Of a stretch of 64,000 nucleotides of DNA, positions 52,641 through 62,933 are shown one piece after another. The notes under the pieces were generated by a model that was not told the DNA's origin, searched no databases, and saw nothing but the letters and a program-made list of their open reading frames with translations. Positions within the stretch are counted from its first letter, which is position 1. Every line of letters begins with the position of its first letter. Position numbers and translations under genes: made by a program. The DNA comes from Terrimonas pollutisoli (GTDB lineage Bacteria; Bacteroidota; Bacteroidia; Chitinophagales; Chitinophagaceae): the NCBI RefSeq assembly GCF_029360765.1, contig NZ_JARKNA010000005.1, positions 1 to 64,000 on the forward strand, in the 5' to 3' direction.

Positions 52641-52670
52641 AAAGCCTTTTTACAAAGGCTTTTTTGTTTT
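52641..52670 (+). terminator. Terminator of the sdh operon
   Basis: AAAGCCTTT (52641-52649), loop TTAC, AAAGGCTTT (52654-52662), followed by a long T-rich run. It starts 22 bp after the sdhB stop and precedes the next gene by 36 bp. Confidence 0.85.
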
Positions 52671-52705
52671 CAGAAGGTCGTATATTCAGGGATAAACTTG
52701 TCTGC

Positions 52706-54868
52706 ATGAGCTGCAAAAACTTTTGGCCCCTGGCACTGTTATTTATTATGTCATGTCAAAACGCTTCAACTATCAGTAAGGAAACCTATAAATGGCCAGA
52801 GGGTGTAAAAACCCCGGTAGCTGATAAAAAACCGAAAGAACTGGTGGCACACGGCGACACCCGGATCGACAACTATTACTGGATGAATGATTATTTCAAA
52901 AAAGGTCCGGATAGCAGCAAAGTGGTCGATTACCTGGAAGCCGAAAATGCTTACCTGGATACCATGTTATCCGGTGCAAAAAAACTGCGGGACGATCTTT
53001 TTACTGAACTCAAAGCCCGGATAAAAGAGAAAGATGAATCAGTTCCCTATAAGGACAACGGATATTGGTATTATCGCCGCTTTGACGAAGGAAAACAATA
53101 CCCGGTCTATTGCCGGAAAAAAGAAAAACTGGATGCGACGGAGGAGATTGTTCATGATGCTAACAAAGCCGCAGAGGGGAAGACTTATTACAATGCTACA
53201 GGCCTTGTAGTAAGCGATAATAACGAATTACTGGCAATTGGTGAGGATGACGTAAGCCGCCGTTTGTATAAGCTTCGCTTCAAAAATCTTCAAACCGGTG
53301 AATACTTTCCCGAAACAATTATCAACACACAGGGTGGTGCTTATGCGTGGGCCGCTGATAACAAAACGGTATTTTATATAAAAAAAGACATTGTCACATT
53401 GCTGGGTTACCAGGTGTGGCGTCATGAATTAGGTACCGATCCTTCAAAAGATGTATTGATCTATGAAGAAAAAGACAACCGCCATTATATCAATGTCAGC
53501 CGCACAAAATCGAAGAAATTTATTTTGATTGGTTCTGAGCTGAGCGAACAGCAGAGTGAGAATCGCTTTCTTGATGCTGCTAATCCAACCGGTGTCTTCA
53601 CTGTTTTTTACCCAAGAACCATGGGCCTTGTGTATGATATCGATCATTACAATGACAAGTTTTATATCCGCACCAACCTGGAGGCCCAAAATTTCCGCCT
53701 GATGGAATGCCCGCTGGATAAAACAGCAAAAGAAAACTGGAAAGAAGTAATTCCACACCGGCCGGATGTTTACCTGGCTTCTTTTAACATTTTTAAAGAT
53801 CACCTGGTTGTTTCAGAAAGAAAAGCAGGCTTGATGAACCTGCGTGTGATCAATCAAAAAGATAAATCAGAACACTATATACAGTTTGATGAGCCGGCCT
53901 ATGATGCAGCCGTTAATATCAATCCTGATTTCAACACCAATATTCTTCGTTTCAATTACCAGTCCCTGGTAACGCCGCCTTCTATTTACGATTATAACAT
54001 GGATACTAAAACGAAGGAATTAAAAAAAGAGCAGGAAATATTGGGTGGATACAAAAAGGAAGAATATGCAACAGAAAGAATTTTCGCTACTGCCCGGGAT
54101 GGTGTAAAAGTTCCGGTGTCAATCGTCTATAAAAAGGGGTTTATGAAAGATGGCGGCAACCCCTTATTACTCTACGCCTATGGATCGTATGGCGCCAGTA
54201 TGGATGCAGGTTTCGATCGGGATGTGATCAGTCTTCTAAACAGGGGTTTTGTGTATGCTATCGCACATATTCGGGGTGGGCAGGAGATGGGCCGTCAATG
54301 GTATGAGGATGGTAAGATGATGAAAAAGAAAAACACTTTCATGGACTTTATTGATTGTGGTGAATTTTTGATCAAAGAGAAATATACTTCCAAGGGACAT
54401 CTGTATGCCATGGGTGGAAGTGCCGGTGGTTTGCTGATGGGCGCAGTGACCAATATGGCCCCTGATCTTTGGAACGGGGTAGTGGCTGATGTCCCCTTTG
54501 TAGACGTGGTAACGACCATGAGCGATGCTGACATCCCACTTACTACCGGCGAGTACCTCGAATGGGGTAACCCGGCAAACAAGGATGAATATTTTTATAT
54601 GAAATCTTATTCACCCGTAGACAATGTAGAAAAGAAAGCTTATCCCAATTTGTTAGTGTTAACGGGCCTGCATGATAGCCAGGTGCAATATTTCGAACCA
54701 GCCAAATGGGTGGCTAAGCTCAGGGAACTAAAAACCGATGATAATAAAATATTATTTCATACCAATATGGATGCGGGCCATGGCGGAGCTTCCGGCCGTT
54801 TTGATTACCTGAAGGAGGTAGCGTTGCAATATACATTCCTGCTGGTGTTGGAAGGAGTTGATAAGTGA
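52706..54868 (+). CDS. S9-family prolyl oligopeptidase, lipoprotein
   Basis: A 720-residue serine peptidase. A short lipoprotein signal (about 1-16, FWPLALLFIMSC) ends in a lipobox with Cys near residue 16. The beta-propeller half begins with HGDTRIDNYYWMNDYFKKGP, typical of oligopeptidase B and prolyl oligopeptidase. The hydrolase half holds AIAHIRGGQEMGRQWYEDGK, MGGSAGGLLMGAVTNMAPDL with the catalytic Ser, VLTGLHDSQVQYFEPAKWVA with the Asp, and NMDAGHGGASGRFDYLKE with the His. It cuts short peptides, probably in the periplasm or at the outer membrane. The ATG at 52706 is chosen because it starts the signal. Confidence 0.9.
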   Translation: MSCKNFWPLALLFIMSCQNASTISKETYKWPEGVKTPVADKKPKELVAHGDTRIDNYYWMNDYFKKGPDSSKVVDYLEAENAYLDTMLSGAKKLRDDLFTELKARIKEKDESVPYKDNGYWYYRRFDEGKQYPVYCRKKEKLDATEEIVHDANKAAEGKTYYNATGLVVSDNNELLAIGEDDVSRRLYKLRFKNLQTGEYFPETIINTQGGAYAWAADNKTVFYIKKDIVTLLGYQVWRHELGTDPSKDVLIYEEKDNRHYINVSRTKSKKFILIGSELSEQQSENRFLDAANPTGVFTVFYPRTMGLVYDIDHYNDKFYIRTNLEAQNFRLMECPLDKTAKENWKEVIPHRPDVYLASFNIFKDHLVVSERKAGLMNLRVINQKDKSEHYIQFDEPAYDAAVNINPDFNTNILRFNYQSLVTPPSIYDYNMDTKTKELKKEQEILGGYKKEEYATERIFATARDGVKVPVSIVYKKGFMKDGGNPLLLYAYGSYGASMDAGFDRDVISLLNRGFVYAIAHIRGGQEMGRQWYEDGKMMKKKNTFMDFIDCGEFLIKEKYTSKGHLYAMGGSAGGLLMGAVTNMAPDLWNGVVADVPFVDVVTTMSDADIPLTTGEYLEWGNPANKDEYFYMKSYSPVDNVEKKAYPNLLVLTGLHDSQVQYFEPAKWVAKLRELKTDDNKILFHTNMDAGHGGASGRFDYLKEVALQYTFLLVLEGVDK

Positions 54869-54869
54869 T

Positions 54870-55412
54870 CTAAAAAAAGCAGCTGGCAGCTATGCCGCCA
54901 CTCCATAAAGCTGCTGTGTTGGAGAATTTTCTAAAATGGATCGCAGGTCCTGCCGAGATTTTTTCTGTTAAGTAATAGCTGGTAAAAAAATTAGCGCCAA
55001 CGCCAACCCGGATATTTTGTTTGTAAAGATTAGCGTTTGGTCCTGCAGATAGCTGGATGATTGATCGTTTCAATGGCTGGTACAAAAACCCTGGCATGAT
55101 ATGCATGTCAAGGAAATTACTAAATTTAAATCCATAGCTATTCACAATAACATGCTTTCCGAAAAAGTAGTGAGCGCCGCCATTAATGGCAAAAGCAATC
55201 TGTTTTGAATCGTTGCTATCTTTATATGGATGAAAAGGTTTCCACCAATAGTCAATTCCGGCTCCCATGATATGGGAATCACTAAAGCCGCCCAATGATG
55301 CATACAGACCAACTGACAATGCATTATTTTTTTTATCAACCTGTGTTACTTGCGCCGAAGATGTAGAAACAACAAATACAAAAAGGAAAAAACTGAAGAC
55401 ATTTTTTTTCAT
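54870..55412 (-). CDS. Exported protein, probable outer-membrane barrel
   Basis: A 180-residue protein with a signal peptide (about 3-20, NVFSFFLFVFVVSTSSAQ). The mature part is made of alternating strands ending in aromatic residues: NALSVGLYASLGGFSDSHIM, IAFAINGGAHYFFGKHVIVN, IQLSAGPNANLYKQNIRVGV and a final ALWSGGIAASCFF. This fits a small porin-like or receptor barrel. No family is recognised. It converges with the S9 peptidase gene, leaving a 1-bp gap, and is divergent from the large outer-membrane gene at 55515. Confidence 0.72.
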   Translation of the reverse strand: MKKNVFSFFLFVFVVSTSSAQVTQVDKKNNALSVGLYASLGGFSDSHIMGAGIDYWWKPFHPYKDSNDSKQIAFAINGGAHYFFGKHVIVNSYGFKFSNFLDMHIMPGFLYQPLKRSIIQLSAGPNANLYKQNIRVGVGANFFTSYYLTEKISAGPAIHFRKFSNTAALWSGGIAASCFF

Positions 55413-55514
55413 GACTGGCTCAAATTTGCTTCTTTTTTCCTGAAATAACAGGGGGAGATATTTTTAGCGCAATAAAACACCGAATTTTGCGCTTTTGATA
55501 AAAACTCACTGCTA

Positions 55515-58500
55515 TTGAATGGTTTGCGAAGGATATCGTTGGTTTTGTTCGCCGTAGTTTTGACCCTGTGTAGCAAAGCCCAGGTGCCCGGTAAAAACAG
55601 CTCCAATCTGCGCCAACGGGTTTTTGCCGTTGCAGCTGACAGCGTCATCCTGGACACTACCAGTATCATTCCACAAACATTCACGGTTCAGGGGATTGAC
55701 CCTGCAGATTACAGCCTCGATTTTATCAATGCTATTCTTCATTGGAATAAACGACCTGCTACTGATAGCATTCGTGTCACCTACCGTGTCTTCTTTTATA
55801 AACTCAATCCCGTCGTTCAGCGAATGCGGGTCGACAGCGTTATCAATAGTATGGCCGTTGCGCCCTATGAATTCAACAATGAATTGAGTGAAGAGCAGAA
55901 AGGTATTTTCAATTTCGGCAATATAAAAGCGGAAGGAAGTTTTGGCCGTCAAATCGCATTTGGCAATAGCCAGGATGCCGTATTAAACTCGACGCTTAAT
56001 CTGCAATTGAGTGGCATGCTGGGTGACAGCATCGAAATTCAGGCTGCTATTACCGATAACAATATTCCCATTCAGCCGGATGGCACTACACAACAACTCA
56101 ATGAATTTGACCAGGTGTTTTTGCAATTTAGAAAGCGAAACTGGCAGCTCAATTTAGGTGATATTGACATCCGGCAAAACCAAAGCTATTTCCTGAATTT
56201 TTATAAACGATTGCAGGGAGTCGCTTTCCAAACGACGAATAAGATTGGGAAAAAAACGGAATCGAAAACACTGGCCAGCGGATCCATCGCAAAAGGAAAA
56301 TTTACCCGCAATGTAATACAGGCATTGGAAGGCAACCAGGGGCCTTATCGTCTTACCGGCGCCAACAATGAATTTTTCTTCATCGTGCTGGCCAATACAG
56401 AAAGAGTGTTTTTAGACGGCCAATTGTTGCAGCGGGGCGAAGACCAGGATTATGTGATCAATTACAACACAGCTGAAGTGACATTTACTCCCAAACGAAT
56501 GATCACAAAAGACAGTCGTATTCAAATTGAGTTTGAATATGCGGATCGTAATTTTTTAAATGCCAATTTTTATGTATCGGAAGAAGTTGACATTAATAAA
56601 AAATTAAAGCTTCGTGTCGGTGCATTTACCAATGGCGATGCAAAGAACTCACAGATCAACCAGGTATTGAGTGTAGAGCAAAAGCAATTCCTGGCCGGTA
56701 TCGGTGACAGCATACAACGGGCTTTTTATCCTTCAGCCGCCATTGACACTTTTGCAGCAGGCAAAATACTGTACGAGAAAATTTATAACGGCATTGACTC
56801 TTTTTATCAATACTCCACTGATCCTTCATTGGCCCAATATAGTCTATCATTTATCGATGTCGGCGTTGGCCGTGGCAATTATGTTCCTGATTTCAATGGG
56901 GCCAACGGCAAAGTGTATAAATATGTGCCGCCCGTAGGTACTCAGCGACAAGGGAGCTTTGAACCGGTGACATTATTAGTCACACCGAAGAAACAACAGT
57001 TGGTAAATCTGGGTGTGGACTACGCTTTCACGGATAATACATTGTTGAAAACGGAAGTAGCGATGAGCAATTATGATCCCAATACTTTTTCAAAAATCAG
57101 CAATGGTGATGACAAAGGTTTTGCGGCAAAGTTTCAACTAAACAATACAAAACAATTACGTGAAAAAAATAAACTGCAACTGTTAACAGGCCTGGATTAC
57201 GAATACGTTCAAAATAAATTTAAGCCACTGGAGAGGCTACGAACTGTTGAATTTTCAAGGGACTGGGGTTTACCGATCCTGATTCAGCCGGAAACAGAAA
57301 ATATCATTCGTGCAACGGCGGGGATTAAGAATAACAGGAACCAATCACTCATCTATAAATTCACCAATTACAAAAGAGGAAGCAACTACAATGGCTTTCA
57401 AAATGCAATCAACCAACTGGCAGAATGGAAAGGCTGGCAATTTAACAATGAGCTGGTCATTACCAGTTTTGATGCGCTGACTGATAAAGGCGTTTTTTTC
57501 AGACCCACATTCGATCTAAGCAAACAATTAAAAAAACTCAGCAACTATCGAATCGGTTTTCGTTATGCAGAAGAGCAAAATACAGTCAGGGATAAATCAA
57601 CTGATACGTTATCACCATCAGCGTTTTATTTCGATAGCTATTCTGTGTACGTGAAATCGGACGAGGCTAAAAAGAATCGCTATGGCATCACTTTTTTTAC
57701 AAGGGCTGACAAATATGCTTATGGCAAAAGTTTTTTAAAGGGCGACCGGAGTTATAACCTTAATCTCCAGACAGAATTATTGGCAAATTCCAACCGCCAA
57801 TTTTTCCTGAATACGACCTTCAGAAAACTACACATCATTAATCCGCTTGTTTCAAGACAAGAGGCGGACGAAACAATCCTGGGCCGGGCTGAATACGTGA
57901 TGAATGAATTGAAAGGTTTGATAACAGGAAATGTTTTATATGAAGTGGGAGCGGGGCAGGAGCAGAAAAGAGATATGACTTACATTGAAGTACCTGCCGG
58001 CACCGGCCAATATGCCTGGATCGATTACAATGCAGACGGCATTCAACAATTAAATGAATTTGAGCTGGCTGCTTTTCCAGACCAGGCAAAGTTTATTCGT
58101 ATCCTTACGCCTACCAATGAATTTATAAAGGCCAACTATATCACATTTAATTACAGCCTGAATTTAAATCCCCGTTCCCTTTTAAATAAAAGCGACATTA
58201 AGGGGCTAAGAAAGTTTGTGTCAAAGCTAAATCTGCTCACTTCGTTGCAGATCAGTAAAAAGTCAGTTGCCAAAGGAAGTTTTGAGTTTGACCCGTTTAA
58301 ATACAATGTAAACGACACGGCATTAGTAACGCTCAACACGGTGCTTGCCAATACCATTTCTTTTAACCGCTTCAATGCTGATTGGGGTATTGATATAAGT
58401 AACCTGCGCAATAATGGGAAATCATTATTGACCTATGGCTATGAAAGCCGCAGCATCAAAGACTGGACAGCGAAGTTCAGATGGAACATCAGCAGGTCCC

Positions 58501-58994
58501 TGGCTTTTACGTTAAACGGAAGAAGAGGAACCAATTCTTTGTTTACACCCAATGCGCGATTCGATAATCGAAATTATGACCTGGATATCTATAGCGTTGA
58601 ACCATTGCTGACTTTTATCCGCAGTACTTCCTTCCGGCTGGCAACCGGCTATAAATACGAGAACAAAAAAAATCTGCCTTCGTATGGTGGAGAGAAGGCT
58701 AATTCCAGTTCTATAAATGTTGAGTCGAAATACAATGTTTTGCAAAACAGTTCTATCACCGGTAAGTTCACGTTCAACAATATTGATTACAAGTCTGCAG
58801 GCGGTGCTGCCACATCAACCGTCAGTTATATAATGCTGGATGGGTTGTTGCCTGGCAAAAATTATCTCTGGTCAGTTATTCTGACAAAACGATTGCTCAA
58901 TAATCTTGAGTTGAACTTTCAATATGACGGCAGAAAACCTGCATCAACCAAAATAGTACATATTGGAAGGGCATCACTGACAGCTTTATTTTAA
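55515..58994 (+). CDS. Large outer-membrane beta-barrel protein of unknown function
   Basis: An 1159-residue exported protein: signal peptide (about 1-22, GLRRISLVLFAVVLTLCSKA), a soluble N-terminal domain (about 30-120), then a very long run of amphipathic strands. Recurrent features are LNLGDIDIRQNQSYFLNFYK, RTVEFSRDWGLPILIQPETE and IRSTSFRLATGYKYENKKNL, ending in TKIVHIGRASLTALF. The N-terminal block with GSFGRQIAFGNSQDAVLNST resembles the openings of large barrel proteins of Bacteroidota that may take part in export. It is smaller than SprA/Sov. No enzyme motif is visible. It stands alone, upstream of purC on the other strand. Confidence 0.72.
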   Translation: MNGLRRISLVLFAVVLTLCSKAQVPGKNSSNLRQRVFAVAADSVILDTTSIIPQTFTVQGIDPADYSLDFINAILHWNKRPATDSIRVTYRVFFYKLNPVVQRMRVDSVINSMAVAPYEFNNELSEEQKGIFNFGNIKAEGSFGRQIAFGNSQDAVLNSTLNLQLSGMLGDSIEIQAAITDNNIPIQPDGTTQQLNEFDQVFLQFRKRNWQLNLGDIDIRQNQSYFLNFYKRLQGVAFQTTNKIGKKTESKTLASGSIAKGKFTRNVIQALEGNQGPYRLTGANNEFFFIVLANTERVFLDGQLLQRGEDQDYVINYNTAEVTFTPKRMITKDSRIQIEFEYADRNFLNANFYVSEEVDINKKLKLRVGAFTNGDAKNSQINQVLSVEQKQFLAGIGDSIQRAFYPSAAIDTFAAGKILYEKIYNGIDSFYQYSTDPSLAQYSLSFIDVGVGRGNYVPDFNGANGKVYKYVPPVGTQRQGSFEPVTLLVTPKKQQLVNLGVDYAFTDNTLLKTEVAMSNYDPNTFSKISNGDDKGFAAKFQLNNTKQLREKNKLQLLTGLDYEYVQNKFKPLERLRTVEFSRDWGLPILIQPETENIIRATAGIKNNRNQSLIYKFTNYKRGSNYNGFQNAINQLAEWKGWQFNNELVITSFDALTDKGVFFRPTFDLSKQLKKLSNYRIGFRYAEEQNTVRDKSTDTLSPSAFYFDSYSVYVKSDEAKKNRYGITFFTRADKYAYGKSFLKGDRSYNLNLQTELLANSNRQFFLNTTFRKLHIINPLVSRQEADETILGRAEYVMNELKGLITGNVLYEVGAGQEQKRDMTYIEVPAGTGQYAWIDYNADGIQQLNEFELAAFPDQAKFIRILTPTNEFIKANYITFNYSLNLNPRSLLNKSDIKGLRKFVSKLNLLTSLQISKKSVAKGSFEFDPFKYNVNDTALVTLNTVLANTISFNRFNADWGIDISNLRNNGKSLLTYGYESRSIKDWTAKFRWNISRSLAFTLNGRRGTNSLFTPNARFDNRNYDLDIYSVEPLLTFIRSTSFRLATGYKYENKKNLPSYGGEKANSSSINVESKYNVLQNSSITGKFTFNNIDYKSAGGAATSTVSYIMLDGLLPGKNYLWSVILTKRLLNNLELNFQYDGRKPASTKIVHIGRASLTALF

Positions 58995-59040
58995 AAAGAA
59001 CCTCGATTTATCGGATTAGAAAAGATTAAGAGGAATAAAA

Positions 59041-59065
59041 AAGAGCAACATACTTTGCTGCTCTT
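59041..59065. terminator. Hairpin between converging genes
   Basis: AAGAGCA (59041-59047) and TGCTCTT (59059-59065) pair over an 11-nt loop, with A-rich DNA to the left and T residues to the right. It lies between the large barrel gene and purC, which converge, and may serve both. Confidence 0.5.
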
Positions 59066-59140
59066 TCCATAAATTGTTAACTGCGTAACCTCCTACTAGT
59101 GTCCAAAAATCCTGCTAATCGTTGTTCTTGCTATGTTTTC

Positions 59141-60070
59141 TCAGGAAGATGCAAGACTATTCAAAGCAGCAATAATGCGTTCATATGTTTCCGCTTCAGA
59201 TAAAGGCTCAGGCGCAAATTTTTTACCGATCACTTTTTCATATAGTTCGATATAACGCTGTGATATAGTGCTTACCCACTCATCGCTCATCACAGGAACT
59301 GTCTGTCCTTCTTTACCCATAAAATTATTGGCGATCAGCCATTCCCGCACAAACTCTTTGCTTAATTGTTTTTGCCGTTCGCCTTTCGCTTGTCTCTCTT
59401 CGAATCCATCGGCATAGAAATAGCGGGAGCTGTCAGGTGTATGAATCTCGTCAATCAGGTAAATCGTATTACCAATTTTTCCAAATTCATATTTCGTATC
59501 TACCAGTATCAAACCTTGCTTTGCTGCAATCTCTTTTCCTCTTTCAAATAACTGCAAAGTGTATTCCCGTAGAATTTTCCATTCCTGTTCGGTCGCTAAA
59601 CCTTTTTCAATGATTGCGGCTGGTGAAATATCTTCATCATGCCCCTGTTCTGCTTTTGTTGAAGGAGTGATAATCGGAGAAGGGAAATAATCATTTTCCT
59701 TCATACCATTTGGCATTGTAGCACCACATAGCTCCTGTTTACCACTATCATAAGTTCGCCAGGCATGACCGGTAAGGTTTCCTCTTACTACCATTTCGAT
59801 CTTAAAAGGCACACATTTCTTACCTATAGAAGCATTGGGCGCCGGCACTGATTCAAGCCAGTTCGGGCAGATATCTTCTGTGGCTTTTAACATGTATGCA
59901 GCGATTTGATTTAACACTTGTCCTTTAAATGGTATGGGTCTTGGAAGTATTACGTCAAAAGCAGAGATACGGTCGGAGGCAATCATCACTAATTTATCAC
60001 CGATCGTATAAACGTCACGAACTTTACCGCTATAGAAAGCTGTTTGATTTGGAAATGAAAAATGATTCAT
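59141..60070 (-). CDS. purC: Phosphoribosylaminoimidazole-succinocarboxamide synthase
   Basis: A 309-residue SAICAR synthase of the long (yeast-like) type. [20 protein letters not shown] (17-36) is the ATP-binding P-loop-like region, [20 protein letters not shown] follows, and [19 protein letters not shown] and [20 protein letters not shown] bind substrate and Mg2+, with [20 protein letters not shown] near 210-229 being typical. It joins CAIR and aspartate in purine synthesis, in the cytosol. No other purine genes are adjacent. The stop is about 75 bp beyond the hairpin at 59041. Confidence 0.96.
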   Translation of the reverse strand: MNHFSFPNQTAFYSGKVRDVYTIGDKLVMIASDRISAFDVILPRPIPFKGQVLNQIAAYMLKATEDICPNWLESVPAPNASIGKKCVPFKIEMVVRGNLTGHAWRTYDSGKQELCGATMPNGMKENDYFPSPIITPSTKAEQGHDEDISPAAIIEKGLATEQEWKILREYTLQLFERGKEIAAKQGLILVDTKYEFGKIGNTIYLIDEIHTPDSSRYFYADGFEERQAKGERQKQLSKEFVREWLIANNFMGKEGQTVPVMSDEWVSTISQRYIELYEKVIGKKFAPEPLSEAETYERIIAALNSLASS

Positions 60071-60216
60071 TGGTCGAAATTAAGGAGGTGCGAAATTACA
60101 CCCAATAAAGGAGTTTCGAAGATTTTAACAATTTCTCCTTTTTTACTTAAAATTAATTTTTGGATGAACAACACAATTCTTATTTTACTGATAATTCCAA
60201 ACTAAAAATGCCATAT

Positions 60217-62895
60217 ATGAGAAAAAACCGCCGCTTATTGATTGCTCTTTTAGTGGTACATCTTCTTGCTGTTGCTGGCTTCGCTCAATCGGTTACCATC
60301 TCCGGTACTATTCGCAATAGCGTCTCAAAAGAACCTATCCCTTCCGTATCAGTTGTTGTAAAAGGAACATCATCCGGTACCTACACAAATGAAAACGGTG
60401 CATTTAAATTAGCCGTTGATAAAATACCGGTTACACTGGTTATAACTTCTGTAGGAGGTTTTGAAGCACAGGAAATAACAGTCAGCAATGCTGACGCACC
60501 GGTTGAAATTGCTTTAACTCCTGCATCCACCCTCGGCCAGGAAGTGGTGGTATCAGCTTCCCGTACACCGGAAAGAATTTTAGAGTCACCCGTATCAATT
60601 GAAAGGGTAGGCGCCGCAGCTATCCGGAATAATGCCACCGCCAACTATTATGATATTGTAAATAAACTTAAAGGTGTAAATGTCATTTACTCTTCGCTCA
60701 CTTACGCTACACCTACTACCCGTGGTTTTTCAGGTAGCGGTAATACACGTTTCAACCAGGTTGTAAATGGTATGGATAACCAGGCACCGGGGTTAAACTT
60801 TGCCGTGGGCATGGTGATTGGTTTAACAGAGCTGGATGTTGATAATATGGAATTGCTTCCCGGTGCCTCTTCGGCTTTGTATGGGCCTGGTGGCATGAAC
60901 GGAACATTATTGATTAATGGAAAAAATCCTTTCAAGTATAAAGGGCTAAGCTTTCAAATCAAGCAAGGCATCATGCACACGGATGGTCGTCAAAGAGATC
61001 TTTCACCGTACTACAACTGGAGCCTTCGGTGGGCTGAACAGATAGGAAAGAAATTCGCTTTCAAAATCGGTACCGAGTTGATCCAGGCCAAAGACTGGCA
61101 GGGCGACGATTATAGAAATTATAAACGTTCCGGTTCCACTGGTGTAATAGCAGATGGTACCCGTGAAACGGATCCCAATTATGACGGCGTGAATGTTTAT
61201 GGAGATGAGGTTTCAATTAATTTGAAACAAAGAGTGTTACTTCCGATAGCGCAAGCCGTTCCATTCTGGGCTGATTATATTAATTCACTTCCAGCTAATA
61301 TACCTGTTTCCCGTACAGGTTATACTGAAAAGGATGTAGTTAATCCCAATACTTTGGTGTATAAACTTTCAGGTGCCTTACATTATAAGTTGACTGATGC
61401 CATTGAAGCCAGTCTGAGTGGCTATTGGGGTACAGGAAATACAGTGTATACCGGTAGCCAGCGTTACTCACTTCGTGATTTGAAAATGGGTCAATACAAA
61501 CTCGAATTGAATCATAAAAATTGGTTTATCCGTGGTTATACTACCCAGGAAAATGCCGGTGGCGCTCATAACCTCACATTTAATGCAGTTAGATTTAATG
61601 ATGGCTGGAAAGCGGACGCCACATGGTTTCAGCAATATGGTTTTGCATACGTAAATGCAAAAATGGGGGGCCGCAATGAGTTAGATGCGCACAATATTGC
61701 CCGTTCAGTTGCTGACCAGGGTCGTCCTGTAGCCGGGTCGGCTGCTTTCCAACAATTGTGGGATGCGACCCGCAAAAAGCCAATTCCACAAGGCGGCTTG
61801 TTCCTTGATCGTACGGACCTATACATGGTAGAGGGTCAATACAACTTCACTGACGTCATTAAAGTTGCCGAAGTGATCGTGGGTGGCAACTGGAAACAGT
61901 ATGTGCTTAAAAGTGAAGGAACATTATTTGCAAAGGAGGCTGAACCAATCAAGATAGATGAATTTGGTGGATATATACAGGTGTCCAAAGAAATCGTAAA
62001 AGATGTGCTTAAGCTGACTGCTTCGGGGCGTTACGATAAGAATGAAACTTTTTCAGATGGTCGGTTTACACCCAGATTTACTGCACTCATCAAACCGGCG
62101 AAAGATCACAACATCCGTCTTTCTTACCAGACTGCTTACCGTTTTGCTTCTACACAGCAACAATGGATCGATCTTGACGTGGTGACAGGCCGACTATTAG
62201 GAGGTGTAAAGTTTTTGTGGGATAAGTATAACATGATCAACAATCCTGTTTATGATCCAACAACACTGCAGGTAGTACCTTATGTAGAGTTCAAGCCTGA
62301 AAGTGTTCAGTCTTATGAAATTGGGTACAAGACATTGCTGGGTCAAAAATTATTAGTGGATGCTTATTACTACTTCAGCGAATACAAAGATTTTCTGTCA
62401 CGTCGCGATGTGGTACAAAATCCTGGTACCGCTAACCAGCGTGGATTTTCAATTGTAATAAATTCTCCAAGCAAAGTAAAAGCGTCCGGTTGGGGTCTTG
62501 GCTTAGACTATATTTTGCCAAAGAATTTTTCTATATCAGCAAATATTTCATCTGACGATTTAGGAGATGTGCCTGATAAATTTCTTACATCCTTAAATAC
62601 ACCAAAATATCGAACGAATGTGTCTTTAAGTAATAGCGGGTTTGGTCGTCAAAATCGTTTAGGTTTTAATGTATCGTGGAGGTGGCAGGATAAATTCTTT
62701 TATGAGAATGATTTCGCCAGCGGTGATGTACCTGCCTATCACACCGTGGATGCACAATTCAGCTATAGAAAACCGGAGATCAAATCCACTTTTAAAATTG
62801 GCGCCAGCAACCTGCTGAATCAATACTATCGTACTTCGGTAGGTAATCCATCAATCGGCGGGCTTTACTATATAAGCTATGGTTATAACCTGTAA
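60217..62895 (+). CDS. TonB-dependent receptor with carboxypeptidase-like N-domain
   Basis: An 892-residue outer-membrane receptor. A signal peptide (about 4-24, RRLLIALLVVHLLAVAGFAQ) leads into a carboxypeptidase-D-regulatory-like domain (about 27-105, VTISGTIRNSVSKEPIPSVS and VVKGTSSGTYTNENGAFKLA). The plug domain (about 110-230) includes EVVVSASRTPERILESPVSI and MELLPGASSALYGPGGMNGT. The 22-strand barrel ends in the aromatic YISYGYNL. It imports an unknown ligand with energy from TonB. It is not of the SusC subtype and no SusD follows. Starts at 60208 or 60160 are possible. A FAS1 lipoprotein gene follows 38 bp downstream. Confidence 0.92.
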   Translation: MRKNRRLLIALLVVHLLAVAGFAQSVTISGTIRNSVSKEPIPSVSVVVKGTSSGTYTNENGAFKLAVDKIPVTLVITSVGGFEAQEITVSNADAPVEIALTPASTLGQEVVVSASRTPERILESPVSIERVGAAAIRNNATANYYDIVNKLKGVNVIYSSLTYATPTTRGFSGSGNTRFNQVVNGMDNQAPGLNFAVGMVIGLTELDVDNMELLPGASSALYGPGGMNGTLLINGKNPFKYKGLSFQIKQGIMHTDGRQRDLSPYYNWSLRWAEQIGKKFAFKIGTELIQAKDWQGDDYRNYKRSGSTGVIADGTRETDPNYDGVNVYGDEVSINLKQRVLLPIAQAVPFWADYINSLPANIPVSRTGYTEKDVVNPNTLVYKLSGALHYKLTDAIEASLSGYWGTGNTVYTGSQRYSLRDLKMGQYKLELNHKNWFIRGYTTQENAGGAHNLTFNAVRFNDGWKADATWFQQYGFAYVNAKMGGRNELDAHNIARSVADQGRPVAGSAAFQQLWDATRKKPIPQGGLFLDRTDLYMVEGQYNFTDVIKVAEVIVGGNWKQYVLKSEGTLFAKEAEPIKIDEFGGYIQVSKEIVKDVLKLTASGRYDKNETFSDGRFTPRFTALIKPAKDHNIRLSYQTAYRFASTQQQWIDLDVVTGRLLGGVKFLWDKYNMINNPVYDPTTLQVVPYVEFKPESVQSYEIGYKTLLGQKLLVDAYYYFSEYKDFLSRRDVVQNPGTANQRGFSIVINSPSKVKASGWGLGLDYILPKNFSISANISSDDLGDVPDKFLTSLNTPKYRTNVSLSNSGFGRQNRLGFNVSWRWQDKFFYENDFASGDVPAYHTVDAQFSYRKPEIKSTFKIGASNLLNQYYRTSVGNPSIGGLYYISYGYNL

Positions 62896-62933
62896 GCCTC
62901 GAAATGGCGAAAAAAACTCAAAAAAACTAACAC

